Shown: piece by piece, positions 36,520 to 47,079 of the stretch
Layout of the letters: every line of letters starts with the position of its first letter
How positions within the stretch are numbered: position 1 is the stretch's first letter
Assembly: GCA_021851865.1 (NCBI GenBank)
Contig: JAJZBU010000001.1
Location: forward strand, 62,001-126,000
Source of the DNA: Pseudomonadota bacterium
GTDB taxonomy: Bacteria; Pseudomonadota; Gammaproteobacteria; Pseudomonadales; Moraxellaceae
Direction of reading: 5' to 3'
Length of the DNA stretch: 64,000 nucleotides
The notes under the pieces: generated by a model
Database searches by the model: none
Seen by the model: only the letters and a program-made list of their open reading frames with translations
Told to the model about the DNA's origin: nothing
Made by a program: the position numbers and the translations under genes

Positions 36520-37298
36520 GCGTAGGACAGCATCACCCGAGCGCGCTCATCGATCCGCGCGCGCGTCTTGATGAGGGCGTGACCGTCGGCCCCTACAGCA
36601 TCATCGGTCCGGACGTCGAGATCGGCGCCGGCACCGTCATCGGTCCGCATGTTGTCATCTCCGGACCGACGACCATCGGTCAACGCAACCGGTTTTTTCA
36701 GTTCTGCTCGATCGGTGAAGAGTGCCAGGATAAAAAGTATCGGGGTGAGCCGACACGCCTGACGATCGCCGACGACAACATCTTTCGTGAAGCTTGTTCG
36801 GTGCACCGTGGCACGGTTCAGGACGCTGGTGAGACCAAGATAGGCAGCCGCAATCTGTTCATGGTCAATACCCATATCGCGCATGACTGCCGTATCGGTG
36901 ACGACAACATCACCGCCAACAATGTCGGCCTGGCGGGCCATGTACACATCGGTGATGGGGCTATCTTGGGCGGTATGGTGGGAGTTCACCAGTTCGTCAG
37001 GGTTGGCTCCTACGCCATGGCGGCGGGGGGGGCCATCCTGTTCAAGGATGTTCCGGCCTTCGTCATGGTCAGCGGTCACCCGGCGGTGGCGCGCGGCATG
37101 AATTTCGAGGGTATGCGGCGGCGTGGCTATGACAACGCCACCATTCAGGCGCTGCGCCAAGCTTATCGTATCGTCTATCGCCAGGGGGTGACGCTGGAGC
37201 AGGCGATGCAGGAACTGCAAGTTCTGGCGGCGCAATATCCGCAGGTTGGCTGGTTCATGGAGTCCCTGCAGGTTTCGCAGCGCGGCATCGCGAGATAG
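36516..37298 (+). CDS. lpxA: Acyl-ACP-UDP-N-acetylglucosamine O-acyltransferase
   Basis: First step of lipid A synthesis. It has 260 residues and a left-handed beta-helix built from hexapeptide repeats ([16 protein letters not shown] and similar). The catalytic His lies in [14 protein letters not shown]. The characteristic [12 protein letters not shown] loop and a helical C-terminus are present. The acyl length is not deduced. Confidence 0.96.
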   Translation: MSVGQHHPSALIDPRARLDEGVTVGPYSIIGPDVEIGAGTVIGPHVVISGPTTIGQRNRFFQFCSIGEECQDKKYRGEPTRLTIADDNIFREACSVHRGTVQDAGETKIGSRNLFMVNTHIAHDCRIGDDNITANNVGLAGHVHIGDGAILGGMVGVHQFVRVGSYAMAAGGAILFKDVPAFVMVSGHPAVARGMNFEGMRRRGYDNATIQALRQAYRIVYRQGVTLEQAMQELQVLAAQYPQVGWFMESLQVSQRGIAR

Positions 37299-37300
37299 CC

Positions 37301-38452
37301 ATGGCGCGACCTCTGCTGTTCGGTATCGTCGCCGGGGAGGCCTCGGGAGATTTGCTGGCAGCAGCCCTCATACCGGCTTTGCGGGATCTTTATCCGGGAG
37401 CGCAATTCGTCGGCATCGCGGGTCCGCAGATGCTCGCTCTTGGTGTTGAGACCTTGGCGCCGATGGAGCGTCTGGCGGTGATGGGCCTGGTCGAGGTCGT
37501 CGGGCGTCTCGGTGAATTGCTGCGCCTGCGCGCGCGCCTGATGCAAGAACTGACGGCCCGCCGTATCGACGCCTTCATCGGCATCGATGCCCCTGACTTC
37601 AATCTCGCTCTCGAACGGCACTTCAAAGAACGCGGCATCCCGACGTTTCATTACGTCAGTCCCTCGGTCTGGGCCTGGCGCCCGGGGCGGGTCAAGACGG
37701 TCCGTCGTGCCTGTGATCGCGTGCTCTGTCTCTTGCCTTTCGAACCGGCCTTTTATGCGCGTCATGGCGTTGACGCCGTCTTCGTCGGACATCCGCTGGC
37801 CGATACGCTGCCTCTGCACAGTGCCCGACTACCCGCGCGCGAGCACCTCCATCTCGACCCGGATCGCCCGGTTCTGGCCTTGTTGCCAGGCAGTCGGCGC
37901 GGTGAGGTGGCACGTATTGGTCCGGTGCTACACGCCGCTCTCCTCGAGTTCTGGCAGCGCCATCCGCATTGGCAGGTGGCCATCGCGGCGATCAATGAAG
38001 AACGCCGGGTGCAGATCGAGGCCATCTTTGCCGACGTCCGTGATCGTGTTCATGTCTATGACGCCAGTCTCGGGGCTGGCGTCGGCCGTTATGTCATGCA
38101 GGCCGCCGATCAAGTCTGGCTGGCCTCGGGCACGGCCAGCCTTGAGGCCATGCTCATCGGTCGCCCGATGCTGGTTCTGTACCGGTTTCACTGGTTGACG
38201 TATTGGATGGCACGCCTCCTGGTCAAGATCAGCATCTACAGTCTACCCAATCTGCTCGCCGGTACGACCTTGGTGCCGGAGCTGATTCAGGGCGAAGCCC
38301 GACCCGAGAAAGTGCTCGAGATGAGTGAACGGATCTCGGCTCAGGGTGATGAATTGGCGAGTCGCTTCCAGGTGCTGCACCGGCAATTGCGCTGTGATGC
38401 CAGTCGGCGCGCGGCTGAGGCGATCCGCGAGGTGATCGATGCCCGTCGCTGA
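37301..38452 (+). CDS. lpxB: Lipid-A-disaccharide synthase
   Basis: GT19 glycosyltransferase joining UDP-diacylglucosamine and lipid X. It has 383 residues starting [19 protein letters not shown], with [32 protein letters not shown] and [11 protein letters not shown], all conserved family blocks. It is separated from lpxA by 2 nt, and the rnhB start lies 14 nt inside its 3' end. Confidence 0.96.
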   Translation: MARPLLFGIVAGEASGDLLAAALIPALRDLYPGAQFVGIAGPQMLALGVETLAPMERLAVMGLVEVVGRLGELLRLRARLMQELTARRIDAFIGIDAPDFNLALERHFKERGIPTFHYVSPSVWAWRPGRVKTVRRACDRVLCLLPFEPAFYARHGVDAVFVGHPLADTLPLHSARLPAREHLHLDPDRPVLALLPGSRRGEVARIGPVLHAALLEFWQRHPHWQVAIAAINEERRVQIEAIFADVRDRVHVYDASLGAGVGRYVMQAADQVWLASGTASLEAMLIGRPMLVLYRFHWLTYWMARLLVKISIYSLPNLLAGTTLVPELIQGEARPEKVLEMSERISAQGDELASRFQVLHRQLRCDASRRAAEAIREVIDARR

Positions 38453-39029
38453 ACCGCTGATCGCGGCTGGAGTCGATGAAGTCGGACGCGGCCCTTTGCT
38501 CGGGGCGGTGGTCTGTGCCGCGGTCATCCTGCATCCGCAGCGTCCCATCCCAGGACTGGCCGATTCCAAAAAACTCAGTCCGGCGCGCCGTCAGGCGCTC
38601 GCTGAACGCATTCGTGGTGAAGCTTGGGCTTATGCCCTGGGGCGAGCCGAGGCCGAAGAGATCGATCGCCTCAATATCTTGCAGGCGACCCTGCTCGCCA
38701 TGCAGCGAGCGGTCGAGGCCCTGCCGCTGCGTCCTGACAAAGTCTGGGTCGATGGCTTGCATTGCCCGCGCCTGAGTATGCCGGTCGAGGCTGTCGTCGG
38801 TGGTGACGCCAGCATGGCGGTGATCAGTGCCGCTTCGATTCTGGCGAAAGTGACGCGCGATGCGGAGATGCTTGAGCTCGATCAGCGATTTCCTGGCTAT
38901 GGCATCGCCCGTCACAAGGGCTATCCCACACCCGAGCATCTCGCCGCCTTGCGCAGGCTCGGCCCGACCAGCGAACATCGGCGATCCTTTGCACCCGTCG
39001 CGCGCTGTGGCGTGGAGGGCTGGTCATGA
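38439..39029 (+). CDS. rnhB: Ribonuclease HII
   Basis: Cleaves RNA in RNA/DNA hybrids, including single ribonucleotides. It has 196 residues. The acidic active site begins in [11 protein letters not shown], followed by LADSKKLS and a later Asp in [14 protein letters not shown]. The C-terminal [15 protein letters not shown] is typical. It overlaps both lpxB and dnaE, as in the E. coli lpxB-rnhB-dnaE arrangement. Confidence 0.96.
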   Translation: MPVAEPLIAAGVDEVGRGPLLGAVVCAAVILHPQRPIPGLADSKKLSPARRQALAERIRGEAWAYALGRAEAEEIDRLNILQATLLAMQRAVEALPLRPDKVWVDGLHCPRLSMPVEAVVGGDASMAVISAASILAKVTRDAEMLELDQRFPGYGIARHKGYPTPEHLAALRRLGPTSEHRRSFAPVARCGVEGWS

Positions 39030-42000
39030 CCCCGCGTTTCGTGCATCTTCGTCTGCATAGCGAGTTTGCTCTGCAGGACAGCATCATCCGCATCGATGAT
39101 CTGCTCGCCACTTGTCAGAGTCAGGGGCTGGCGGCCGTCGCTTTGACCGACCCTGGCAACTTCTATGCCTTGGTGCGCTTCTATCGTGGCGCCCGCAGTC
39201 AGGGTATCAAGCCTGTTTTTGGCGCCGATCTCGAACTGGAGCAAGGCGAAGGCCAATTCAGCCTGCTGGTGCTCGACGAAGAGGGTTATCACCAGCTCAT
39301 CGTCTTGCTGTCGCGCGCCCACACCGAGCCTTGCGAAGGGGCCGCCGTTGTGATGCGACGTGCCTGGGTGGAAGGCGCTGCCGGGCATCTTCTGCTTCTG
39401 CTCAGCCGTTACAGCGACGTCGGCAGAGCCCTCGAACGTGGTGATGTCGATCGCGCACGGCAATTGCTTGAGCGCTGGCGCGAGGTCTTCGGCGCTGACA
39501 AGGTCTATCTCGAACTGCAGCGCACGGGCAGGCCAGGAGATGAGGACTTCGTGCATCAGGCGGTATCCTTGGCCGCCGCCACCGCGACGCCGGTGGTGGC
39601 CAGCAATGATGTGCGGTTTTTGCGGCGGGAAGACTTCGAGGTGCATGAGACGCGCGTCTGCATCGCTGAAAAGACCACTCTCGGTGACACACGTCGGTCG
39701 CGGCGCTACAGCGCCGAGCAGTATCTCAAGAGCGAGCAGGAGATGCTCGATCTGTTCGCCGACATTCCTGAAGCGCTCGCTAACAGCGTGCAGATCGCGC
39801 TGCGCTGCAATCTCGAACTGACCTTGGGCAAGAGTTTTCTGCCGAATTTTCCAGTGCCGGCGGGGATGACGATCGATGACTATCTCAGCGTCGAAGCCCA
39901 TCAGCGTCTCGAAAAAATGCTGCCGCGTCTCGTCCCTGAAGGGCAGGCGCAAAGAGAAGCGGCGTGTGCAGTGTACCGTGAGCGTCTGCAAGCGGAGCTC
40001 TCGATCATCAATAGCATGGGCTTTGCCGGCTATTTTCTCATCGTCATGGATTTCATCCGCTGGGCCAAGGAACATGGCGTGCCAGTAGGGCCGGGACGTG
40101 GTTCCGGGGCGGGATCGCTGGTCGCTTACGCTTTGGCCATCACCGATCTCGACCCCTTGCGCTACGATCTGCTATTCGAGCGTTTCCTCAATCCGGAACG
40201 TGTCTCCATGCCAGACTTCGACATCGATTTCTGCATGGAAGGTCGTGACCGCGTCATCGACTATGTGGCGCATGCTTACGGCCGTGAGGCGGTGTCCCAG
40301 ATCACCACGTTCAGCACCATGGCTGCCAAAGCGGTGGTGCGCGACGTCGCGCGTGTCCTCGGCAAGTCCTATGGACTGGCGGATCGTATGTCCAAGCTCA
40401 TTCCGGCCAAGCCTCCTGGTATCACCTTGGCCGAGGCCCGCGCCGCTGAGCCGCAACTGGAGGCTTTGCTCAGTGATGCGAGCGAGCGTGATCATGAGGA
40501 TGCACTGGAGATCTGGGAACGAGCGGTGCAGCTCGAAGGCATCACCCGTGGCGTCGGCAAACACGCCGGCGGCGTCCTCATCGCGCCGGGTCGCCTGACC
40601 GATTTTACGCCGATCTTCTGCGACGAAGAGGGTAAGTGGGTCAGCCAGTATGACAAGGACGACGTCGAGAAGGTCGGCTTGGTCAAGTTCGACTTTCTCG
40701 GCCTGCGGACGCTCACCATTATCGACTGGGCGATGCAGCACATCGCCGCGCGCCGCCGGCGCGAGGACTTGCCCGAGCTCGATTTGACGACTCTGGCTCT
40801 GGATGATGCGGCGACCTATCGCATGATCCAGGAGGGGCGCACGACGGCGGTGTTTCAGCTCGAATCACCGGGTATGAAAAATCTGCAGAAAAAACTCAAA
40901 CCTTCGAATTTTGAAGATCTCATCGCGCTCGTTGCCCTCTTCCGTCCCGGCCCGCTCGATTCCGGCATGGTCGATGACTTCATCAATCGCAAACACGGCC
41001 TCGCCGCCGTCGCCTATCCCGACGTCCAATACCAGCACGCTTGCCTGAAACCCGTCCTCGAGCCGACGTATGGTGTCATCGTCTATCAGGAACAGGTGAT
41101 GCAGATCGCCCAGGTCATGGCGGGTTTCTCGCTCGGCGCGGCCGATCTTCTGCGCCGTGCCATGGGCAAGAAAAAAGCAGAGGAGATGGCCGAACAGCGC
41201 GAGATTTTTGTTCAGGGCGCGACGGCTCAGGGCATCGAGACCACCTTGTCGGGTCATATCTTCGATCTGATGGAGAAGTTTGCCGGGTACGGATTCAACA
41301 AATCGCATTCGGCAGCCTATGCGCTGCTCTCTTATCAGACGGCTTGGCTGAAGCAACATTACCCTGCTGAATTCATGGCGGCAGTCTTGTCGGCGGAAAT
41401 GCACAATATCGACAACGTCGTCTTTCTTGTCGCCGAGTGCCGGAGCATGGGTCTTGCTATCGCCGCTCCGCACGTCAATCGTTCCGCATATCGGTTCTTG
41501 CCGCAGCCAGGCCAGGGCATTCTCTACGGGCTGGGAGCGATCAAGGGCCTCGGCCAGGGGGCGGTCGATGCTTTGCTCGAGGCGCGTCAGCACGGGTCGT
41601 TCAAGGATCTCTTCGATCTTTGCGCGCGTATCGACGTCGGCAAGATCAATAAACGCTCTCTGGAAGTCTTGATCCTTGCCGGTGCCATGGATGGGCTCGG
41701 CGGTGATCGTGCCACCATGCTGGCCGGTCTCGATCTGGCTTTGCAGGTGGCGGCGCAGCAGCATCGCAATCGCGACGTCGGCATCGTCGACATGTTCGGA
41801 ACGGTTGAACCCGACGAGCATTGGCAGTTGCCGCAAGTGCCGGCCTGGGAGCAGGGATATCTCCTGACCCAGGAAAAGGCGACGTTGGGCCTGTATCTGT
41901 CCGGCCACCCCCTGCAGATCTGGCGCCAGGAACTGCAAGCCATGCACTGCCATCCCTTGCAGGGACTGGAGCCGACACGGCAGAACGTATCGGTACGCAT

Positions 42001-42490
42001 CGCCGGCTTGTTGCAGGACAAACGCCTCGACAAACGCGGACGCGCCATCCTCACGCTGGAAGACGAGCATGATCGCCTGGAAGTGGTGGTGGAGAGCGAA
42101 CTGCTGCTCAGTTGCGGCGATCTCCTGCAGCCAGATCAGCTGCTCATCGTCGAAGGTGATGTGCGCTACGACAAATTCCGCGAAGCTCCGGCCGTGCGCG
42201 CCTGGACGGTCTATGACTTGGTGGGGGGGCGCCTGCGGCATGGGCGGCGCCTGCAATTCACGGTGCCATCGACACTGCCGCCGCAGAAGGTGCAGGAATT
42301 GGCGCAACAGCTCGCCGCTTGGCGGCAGAAGGGTACAGCGAACAATTGCCGAGTGACGGTACAATTGACCGCCGCCGGATATTCGACGGGCATGATCTGG
42401 GCGAATGACTGGTGTTTGCCAGCACATGCGGAAGTCATCGCCCTCCTGGAACAATGGTCGGGATCTCAAGTGACGGTCTACTATGGATAA
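39026..42490 (+). CDS. dnaE: DNA polymerase III subunit alpha
   Basis: Replicative polymerase catalytic subunit of 1154 residues (E. coli 1160). The N-terminal PHP domain starts [16 protein letters not shown]. The polymerase active site carries [14 protein letters not shown] with Asp397 and Asp399; [10 protein letters not shown] holds the third acidic residue. A beta-clamp-binding region and OB fold ([11 protein letters not shown]) lie toward the C-terminus. Overlaps rnhB by 4 nt and the next glycosyltransferase gene by 8 nt. Confidence 0.97.
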   Translation: MTPRFVHLRLHSEFALQDSIIRIDDLLATCQSQGLAAVALTDPGNFYALVRFYRGARSQGIKPVFGADLELEQGEGQFSLLVLDEEGYHQLIVLLSRAHTEPCEGAAVVMRRAWVEGAAGHLLLLLSRYSDVGRALERGDVDRARQLLERWREVFGADKVYLELQRTGRPGDEDFVHQAVSLAAATATPVVASNDVRFLRREDFEVHETRVCIAEKTTLGDTRRSRRYSAEQYLKSEQEMLDLFADIPEALANSVQIALRCNLELTLGKSFLPNFPVPAGMTIDDYLSVEAHQRLEKMLPRLVPEGQAQREAACAVYRERLQAELSIINSMGFAGYFLIVMDFIRWAKEHGVPVGPGRGSGAGSLVAYALAITDLDPLRYDLLFERFLNPERVSMPDFDIDFCMEGRDRVIDYVAHAYGREAVSQITTFSTMAAKAVVRDVARVLGKSYGLADRMSKLIPAKPPGITLAEARAAEPQLEALLSDASERDHEDALEIWERAVQLEGITRGVGKHAGGVLIAPGRLTDFTPIFCDEEGKWVSQYDKDDVEKVGLVKFDFLGLRTLTIIDWAMQHIAARRRREDLPELDLTTLALDDAATYRMIQEGRTTAVFQLESPGMKNLQKKLKPSNFEDLIALVALFRPGPLDSGMVDDFINRKHGLAAVAYPDVQYQHACLKPVLEPTYGVIVYQEQVMQIAQVMAGFSLGAADLLRRAMGKKKAEEMAEQREIFVQGATAQGIETTLSGHIFDLMEKFAGYGFNKSHSAAYALLSYQTAWLKQHYPAEFMAAVLSAEMHNIDNVVFLVAECRSMGLAIAAPHVNRSAYRFLPQPGQGILYGLGAIKGLGQGAVDALLEARQHGSFKDLFDLCARIDVGKINKRSLEVLILAGAMDGLGGDRATMLAGLDLALQVAAQQHRNRDVGIVDMFGTVEPDEHWQLPQVPAWEQGYLLTQEKATLGLYLSGHPLQIWRQELQAMHCHPLQGLEPTRQNVSVRIAGLLQDKRLDKRGRAILTLEDEHDRLEVVVESELLLSCGDLLQPDQLLIVEGDVRYDKFREAPAVRAWTVYDLVGGRLRHGRRLQFTVPSTLPPQKVQELAQQLAAWRQKGTANNCRVTVQLTAAGYSTGMIWANDWCLPAHAEVIALLEQWSGSQVTVYYG

Positions 42491-43454
42491 TCGAGCCTTG
42501 CACCCGCGTCAGCGACGCATTTCTGTCGTTATTCCGGCTTATCATGAAGCCGCCAACCTCGCCCGCCTGGTGCCGGCGCTATGTCGGGTTTTGGCCGATC
42601 TGGTCGATCACTATGAGGTGGTGGTGGTCAATGACGGCAGCCGTGATGAAACGGATACCGTCATGGCGACGCTCGCTGCCGCCTATCCGGTGCATTACCT
42701 GTCCTTGTCGCGCAATTTCGGCAAAGAAGCGGCTTTGACCGCAGGCCTTGACGTCGCGCGTGGCGAGGCGGTCATCCTCATGGACGCTGATTTTCAGCAC
42801 CCACTATCCATTCTGCCGGTCTTTTTCAAGCACTGGCTGGAAGGCTACGACATGGTCTACGCCGTGCGCGCCTCACGTGCGGAGGAGTCCTGGCTCAAGC
42901 GCGAGGGAACGCGCTGGTTCTATCGCTTGATGTCTTCCGGCGCCGAGGTCGAAATCACGCCCGATGCCGGTGACTTTCGTCTGCTCGATCAGCGGGTGGT
43001 GCAGTCCTTGCGTCGTCTGTCCGAACGCAACCGCTTCATGAAGGGGATGTATGCTTGGGTCGGTTATCGCAGCCTGGCCATTCCTTATATCCCTGATGAA
43101 CGCGAGGCGGGGGACAGTTCCTTTGGTTTCAGTCAGCTCTTGCGTCTGGCTTTCACCGGTCTGACCGCCTTCACCGACCTGCCTTTGCGCATATGGAGTG
43201 GCCTCGGGGTGATCGTTTCCCTGCTGGCGCTCGCTTATGGCGCCTGGATCGTGTTATCGACTTTGCTCTACGGTAAGGACGTGCCCGGTTACGCCACGAT
43301 CACCACCAGCATCATGTTTTTTTCGGGGGTGCAACTGCTATCGATCGGGGTGCTGGGGGAGTATCTCGCTCGCGTCTACACCGAGGTCAAGCAAAGACCC
43401 ACTTATTTGATCGGACACGCCACCGACCACAGTCCGCTGGATCCGCCGCTGTGA
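42483..43454 (+). CDS. GT2 polyprenyl-phosphate glycosyltransferase, GtrB/ArnC-like
   Basis: 323 residues. The GT-A domain begins ISVVIPAYHEAANL, with DGSRDET, LSRNFGKEAALTAGLD, and a DxD-type MDADFQHPL. Two transmembrane helices follow at about 232-256 and 268-290. The family transfers a sugar from a nucleotide to undecaprenyl phosphate on the inner face of the membrane. The next two genes (GtrA-like, ChbG-like) overlap in order, suggesting one glycolipid pathway. The sugar cannot be told from sequence. Confidence 0.88.
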   Translation: MDNRALHPRQRRISVVIPAYHEAANLARLVPALCRVLADLVDHYEVVVVNDGSRDETDTVMATLAAAYPVHYLSLSRNFGKEAALTAGLDVARGEAVILMDADFQHPLSILPVFFKHWLEGYDMVYAVRASRAEESWLKREGTRWFYRLMSSGAEVEITPDAGDFRLLDQRVVQSLRRLSERNRFMKGMYAWVGYRSLAIPYIPDEREAGDSSFGFSQLLRLAFTGLTAFTDLPLRIWSGLGVIVSLLALAYGAWIVLSTLLYGKDVPGYATITTSIMFFSGVQLLSIGVLGEYLARVYTEVKQRPTYLIGHATDHSPLDPPL

Positions 43455-43840
43455 AGCGTCAGCTCCTGCCCTTTCTTCTCGTCGGTGGTGCGGCTGCCGC
43501 GACCCACTATCTGAGCGTGGTGGCGCTCGTGCAAGATCTCGCCATGCCGCCCTTGCACGCCAATGTGCTCGGATTCCTGTGTGCCTTCGGTGTCAGTTAT
43601 GGTGGCCATCGGCGTTGGACTTTCGCTGCGCATGATCTGGCGCATCGCCAGACCCTGCCGCGTTTCTTCATCATCGCCGTCACTTCCTTTCTCCTCAATC
43701 AGGCGCTCTTTGCTTTTATGCTGCAGCATTTCTCCGCCTTGCCCTATACCGTGTCGCTGGCCTTGGTGTTGATCCTGGTGGCGGCGTTGACCTTCACCAG
43801 TGCCAGATTGTGGGCTTTTGCGCGCCGGGGGCAGGAATGA
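43451..43840 (+). CDS. GtrA-family membrane protein (putative lipid-linked sugar flippase)
   Basis: 129 residues with four predicted transmembrane helices and the GtrA-type motif FLCAFGVSYGGHRRWTF between helices 2 and 3. GtrA proteins are thought to flip undecaprenyl-phosphate sugars made by GtrB-type enzymes. Overlaps the upstream transferase and downstream deacetylase genes by 4 nt each, so the three are translated together. Confidence 0.85.
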   Translation: MKRQLLPFLLVGGAAAATHYLSVVALVQDLAMPPLHANVLGFLCAFGVSYGGHRRWTFAAHDLAHRQTLPRFFIIAVTSFLLNQALFAFMLQHFSALPYTVSLALVLILVAALTFTSARLWAFARRGQE

Positions 43841-44613
43841 GCGAGAAACGATCCATTTGGCTGGTCGCCGACGACTATGCGCAAGATCCGGCCATCGATG
43901 CCGGTATTCTCGCGCTGGCCGGTGCGGGTCGCCTCTCGGCGACCAGTGTTCTGTCACAATCGCCGCATTGGCCGGCCGCTGCTGCGGCTCTGCTCGCACT
44001 GCCCGAGTTGGCGGTGGGTTTGCACTTCAATCTGACGCACGCCTGGCAAGGGACGGCGATGCGCCTGCCGCGGCTGATCCTCGCCGCCAACTGCGGCGGT
44101 CTGCCTGAGCCCCGGCTGCGTCAGCTCGGGTGTGAGCAGTTCGACCGCTTTGAAGACGCCCTCGGGCGCGCGCCGGATTACATCGACGGTCATCAACATG
44201 TCCATCAACTGCCACAGATTCGTGGCATGCTCTTGGAGGAAATGACGCGTCGCTACGGTCGCTCACTGCCCTGGCGATCGACCTTGCCACGGCACTGGCG
44301 TGGCTGGAAGGCGGCATTGATCGGCTACCTCGGTGCGCGTGGCATTCCGGTGCAGATGCGGATGAACAGCGATTTTGCTGGCGTCTATGGGTTTCAGGGC
44401 GAGAGGTTCGCGGCGCTGATGCAGCGATGGTTGCAGGACATCCAGACCGGCGGCATGGTCATGTGTCATCCGGGGGGGGCGGTGGCGGGTGACCCGCTCG
44501 TCGCCTCGCGCCCCTTGGAGTGGGCGTATCTGGCCGCGCCAGATTTTAGCAATGATCTCGATCGTGCCGGTGTGCGACTGTTGTGCCGCCGGGACATGCT
44601 GTCCATACGATAG
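43837..44613 (+). CDS. ChbG/HpnK (YdjC-fold) carbohydrate deacetylase, NaxD-like
   Basis: 258 residues with the metal and catalytic motifs of the family: [16 protein letters not shown] (Asp-Asp), [10 protein letters not shown] (His), [12 protein letters not shown] (His-x-x-x-His) and MCHPGG. Relatives deacetylate chitobiose, hopanoid glucosamine (HpnK), or, in Francisella and Bordetella, undecaprenyl-phosphate GalNAc for lipid A modification (NaxD). With a GtrB-like transferase and GtrA-like flippase in the same operon, a lipid-linked N-acetylhexosamine is the most likely substrate; this is inference. Confidence 0.83.
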   Translation: MSEKRSIWLVADDYAQDPAIDAGILALAGAGRLSATSVLSQSPHWPAAAAALLALPELAVGLHFNLTHAWQGTAMRLPRLILAANCGGLPEPRLRQLGCEQFDRFEDALGRAPDYIDGHQHVHQLPQIRGMLLEEMTRRYGRSLPWRSTLPRHWRGWKAALIGYLGARGIPVQMRMNSDFAGVYGFQGERFAALMQRWLQDIQTGGMVMCHPGGAVAGDPLVASRPLEWAYLAAPDFSNDLDRAGVRLLCRRDMLSIR

Positions 44614-44633
44614 GCTTCAGGAGAATAGCCACG

Positions 44634-45587
44634 ATGAGTAATCCAAACTTTCTTGATTTTGAACAGCCCATCGTCGAACTTGAGGCGCGTATCGAAGGAT
44701 TGCGCGCCGTCGGTGAAGGGAGTGGTCTCAATATTCAAGAAGAGGTCAGGCGCCTGGAAGAAAAGGTGTTGAGCCTGACGGGCGACATTTTTGGCAAGCT
44801 CAGTCCCTGGCAGGTTTCGCAGCTGTCGCGGCATCAGCAGCGCCCCTATACCATGGACTATATCGAGCGCATCTTCACCGATTTCGATGAATACCATGGC
44901 GATCGCCTCTACGGCGATGATCCGGCCATCATCGGTGGCACGGCGCGCCTGATGGGAGAGACGGTGATGGTCATCGGGCATCAAAAGGGCAGGGACATCA
45001 AGGAGAAAGTCTGGCGCAATTTTGGCATGCCCAAGCCTGAGGGCTATCGCAAGGCCTTGCGCCTGTTTGAGATGGCTGAGCGTTTCCGCATTCCGGTGCT
45101 CACCTTCATCGACACCCCCGGGGCTTATCCCGGTATCGATGCCGAAGAGCGCGGCCAGTCGGAAGCCATCGCCCGCAATCTGGCGGTGATGTCGCGTCTG
45201 CGTACGCCGATCATCGCCACGGTGATCGGCGAGGGGGGGTCGGGTGGAGCGCTGGCCATCGGCGTCGGCGACGTCTTGCAGATGTTGCAGTACAGCACCT
45301 ATGCGGTGATTTCCCCGGAGGGTTGTGCTTCGATCTTGTGGAAGACCGCCGAGAAGGCGCCGGAGGCCGCTGCCGCCATGGGCTTGACGGCAGCGCGCCT
45401 GAAGGAGTTGGGTTTTGTCGATGATTTGCTGGAAGAACCTCTCGGTGGCGCGCATCGCCAGGTCGACGCCATGTGTGACATCGTGCGTAAGAGTTTGATC
45501 CGGCATTTGAAGAAATTGCGCGCCATGGATGTCGATCAGCTGCTCAGCCGTCGCTACAAGCGTTTGATGAGCTATGGCGTCCTCTGA
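44634..45587 (+). CDS. accA: Acetyl-CoA carboxylase carboxyltransferase subunit alpha
   Basis: Carboxyltransferase half of acetyl-CoA carboxylase, making malonyl-CoA. It has 317 residues starting [20 protein letters not shown], with [20 protein letters not shown] and [16 protein letters not shown]. The ATG at 44634 has CAGGAG upstream. In E. coli accA follows dnaE directly; here the three-gene glycolipid cassette has come between them. Confidence 0.96.
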   Translation: MSNPNFLDFEQPIVELEARIEGLRAVGEGSGLNIQEEVRRLEEKVLSLTGDIFGKLSPWQVSQLSRHQQRPYTMDYIERIFTDFDEYHGDRLYGDDPAIIGGTARLMGETVMVIGHQKGRDIKEKVWRNFGMPKPEGYRKALRLFEMAERFRIPVLTFIDTPGAYPGIDAEERGQSEAIARNLAVMSRLRTPIIATVIGEGGSGGALAIGVGDVLQMLQYSTYAVISPEGCASILWKTAEKAPEAAAAMGLTAARLKELGFVDDLLEEPLGGAHRQVDAMCDIVRKSLIRHLKKLRAMDVDQLLSRRYKRLMSYGVL

Positions 45588-45631
45588 TGAGCATTTGGAT
45601 GTACGCTTGGATGGGTATTTGAATTGGTACT

Positions 45632-45647
45632 TGGCTCTTTTTTTGCA
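45632..45647 (+). promoter_or_regulatory. Sigma-54 promoter upstream of fliK
   Basis: TGGCTCT-N4-TTGCA, with GG (45633-45634) and GC (45645-45646) separated by exactly 10 bp, matches the RpoN consensus TGGCACG-N4-TTGCW. It lies 35 nt upstream of the fliK ATG. Confidence 0.8.
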
Positions 45648-45681
45648 TATATGATGTGTTCGAGTTGCTGAGGATCACATC

Positions 45682-46944
45682 ATGACCGTGACGATAGCGC
45701 CTGTTGCCGCGCCGGCAGTTCTGCCAGCATCCAGCCACGAAACGAACGCCGGTGGTAGCGGTGACCCGGCAGCGTCCGCTGCGGCTAAGACGACCTACGC
45801 GCAAGTGGCGGAGCGACTAGCGGCCGATGTGTGGGCCTTGTCACAAGGCAAGACAGGCAGCGGCGATCAGGCGCCGAAGTCGCCGCAGCAAGAGGCAGCG
45901 ACCTCGGCGGCGACAGGGAAGTCGCCGGCGTGGCAACAGCGACTACCGATAGGCAAGGATCTGCCGTCGACCGGGCACACCTCTGCCGCTATTTCGGGAA
46001 CGCTGAGGCAACCCGTGCCGCCGATCGTCGCTGCGGCGACGCAGGTACCGGTGGCGACGCCGACGCCGACTTCGACACCGGTACGACTGGCGGCGAAACC
46101 GCGTCATGAGGCGCATCAGGGGGCCAAAAAAATGACACATACGGCGCCACTGGTGTCGCCGTCAGCGACATGGAGTGCGCCTTTGCCCGTTCCCGTGTCG
46201 GGGAGTCCGGTGTTGTCGGCGACCTCTGCTGCTCCCGCCAACCACTCTGACGCGACGGCATCGACAGGGGGGGGCGCCGTCACTTCCGGTGCGCCGCATC
46301 CTGCTTCTCCCGATCCGGCGCATGCCGTTCTCTTGGCCACCGCCGCCGCCGTCGCGACGAAAAACACAGATGCGCTGCCGGGTAAGGTGACGGCGGCGGG
46401 TCCGAGTGCCGTCGCCGCACCGGCAGCGACACCAGCGTGGTCGCCAATGTTGCCCGGAGCCGCGCTGCCACATGCGGCGGCGGCAGCAGCGTCGGGGACG
46501 GTCCAGGCACAGATCGCCGTGCCTGCCGACAGCGCGCATTTTCCGCAGGCTTTGGCGCAGCATCTGGTGGTTCTGGCCGGGCAACAGGTGCAGACGGCGA
46601 GGCTGCATCTCAGTCCCCCGGACATGGGGCCGATCGCGGTTGAGATACGTCTGCATGACGCAGGTCGCGTCGATGTCGCTTTGCAGGTCAGCCATCCGCT
46701 GACGCATGAGGTGTTGCGCCAGTCGGCGGATACCTTGCAGGGCGTCTTTCAGAATCAAGGCTTGCAGTTGAACTTGCAGTTGAGCGGTGGGCAAGGACAG
46801 GGGCAACAGGCGCCGACACGTGAAGAATGGCTGCAGTTGACGCAAAATGGCGGTACGACGCCGGTTGATGCGACCATGGCGCAGCCTCTGGTGGCGCAGA
46901 TTCAGGCTTTGCATCGTGATACTCTGCTGGATACTTATGCTTGA
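45682..46944 (+). CDS. fliK: Flagellar hook-length control protein FliK
   Basis: Molecular ruler exported by the flagellar type III apparatus; it switches export from hook to filament. It has 420 residues. The N-terminal ~270 residues are low-complexity Ala/Pro/Thr-rich. The C-terminal Flg_hook domain contains TARLHLSPPDMGPIAVEIRL and ends in a Gln-rich tail, as in other FliK proteins. It is first in the flagellar block, behind a sigma-54 promoter. Confidence 0.92.
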   Translation: MTVTIAPVAAPAVLPASSHETNAGGSGDPAASAAAKTTYAQVAERLAADVWALSQGKTGSGDQAPKSPQQEAATSAATGKSPAWQQRLPIGKDLPSTGHTSAAISGTLRQPVPPIVAAATQVPVATPTPTSTPVRLAAKPRHEAHQGAKKMTHTAPLVSPSATWSAPLPVPVSGSPVLSATSAAPANHSDATASTGGGAVTSGAPHPASPDPAHAVLLATAAAVATKNTDALPGKVTAAGPSAVAAPAATPAWSPMLPGAALPHAAAAAASGTVQAQIAVPADSAHFPQALAQHLVVLAGQQVQTARLHLSPPDMGPIAVEIRLHDAGRVDVALQVSHPLTHEVLRQSADTLQGVFQNQGLQLNLQLSGGQGQGQQAPTREEWLQLTQNGGTTPVDATMAQPLVAQIQALHRDTLLDTYA

Positions 46945-46946
46945 TT

Positions 46947-46974
46947 CGATCGATCGGTCGACCGGTCGATCGAT
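46947..46974. repeat. CGAT-rich 28-bp palindrome after fliK
   Basis: An almost perfect inverted repeat centred between 46960 and 46961 (one mismatch per 13-bp arm), made of CGATCG-like tetramers. It begins 3 nt after the fliK stop. There is no T-run, so it is not a standard terminator; it may be a transcript-end hairpin or processing site. Confidence 0.7.
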
Positions 46975-47010
46975 TGGGCGATTTATCCGTCCTGAGCTAC
47001 TCTTGTGCCG

Positions 47011-47026
47011 TGGCATGCCTCTTGCT
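47011..47026 (+). promoter_or_regulatory. Sigma-54 promoter upstream of fliL operon
   Basis: TGGCATG-N4-TTGCT fits the RpoN consensus with GG-N10-GC spacing (47012-47013 and 47024-47025). It would transcribe fliL-fliM-fliN-fliO-fliP-fliQ-fliR-flhB. Confidence 0.83.
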
Positions 47027-47079
47027 CATCACAGCAGAGAGCGGTGGCCGATGGAGTATCGACGAGAAGGGGGATCGTG

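Noticed and set aside
40865-42469. Minus-strand open frame of 534 codons
   Set aside because: Shadow of dnaE; no start context or family resemblance.
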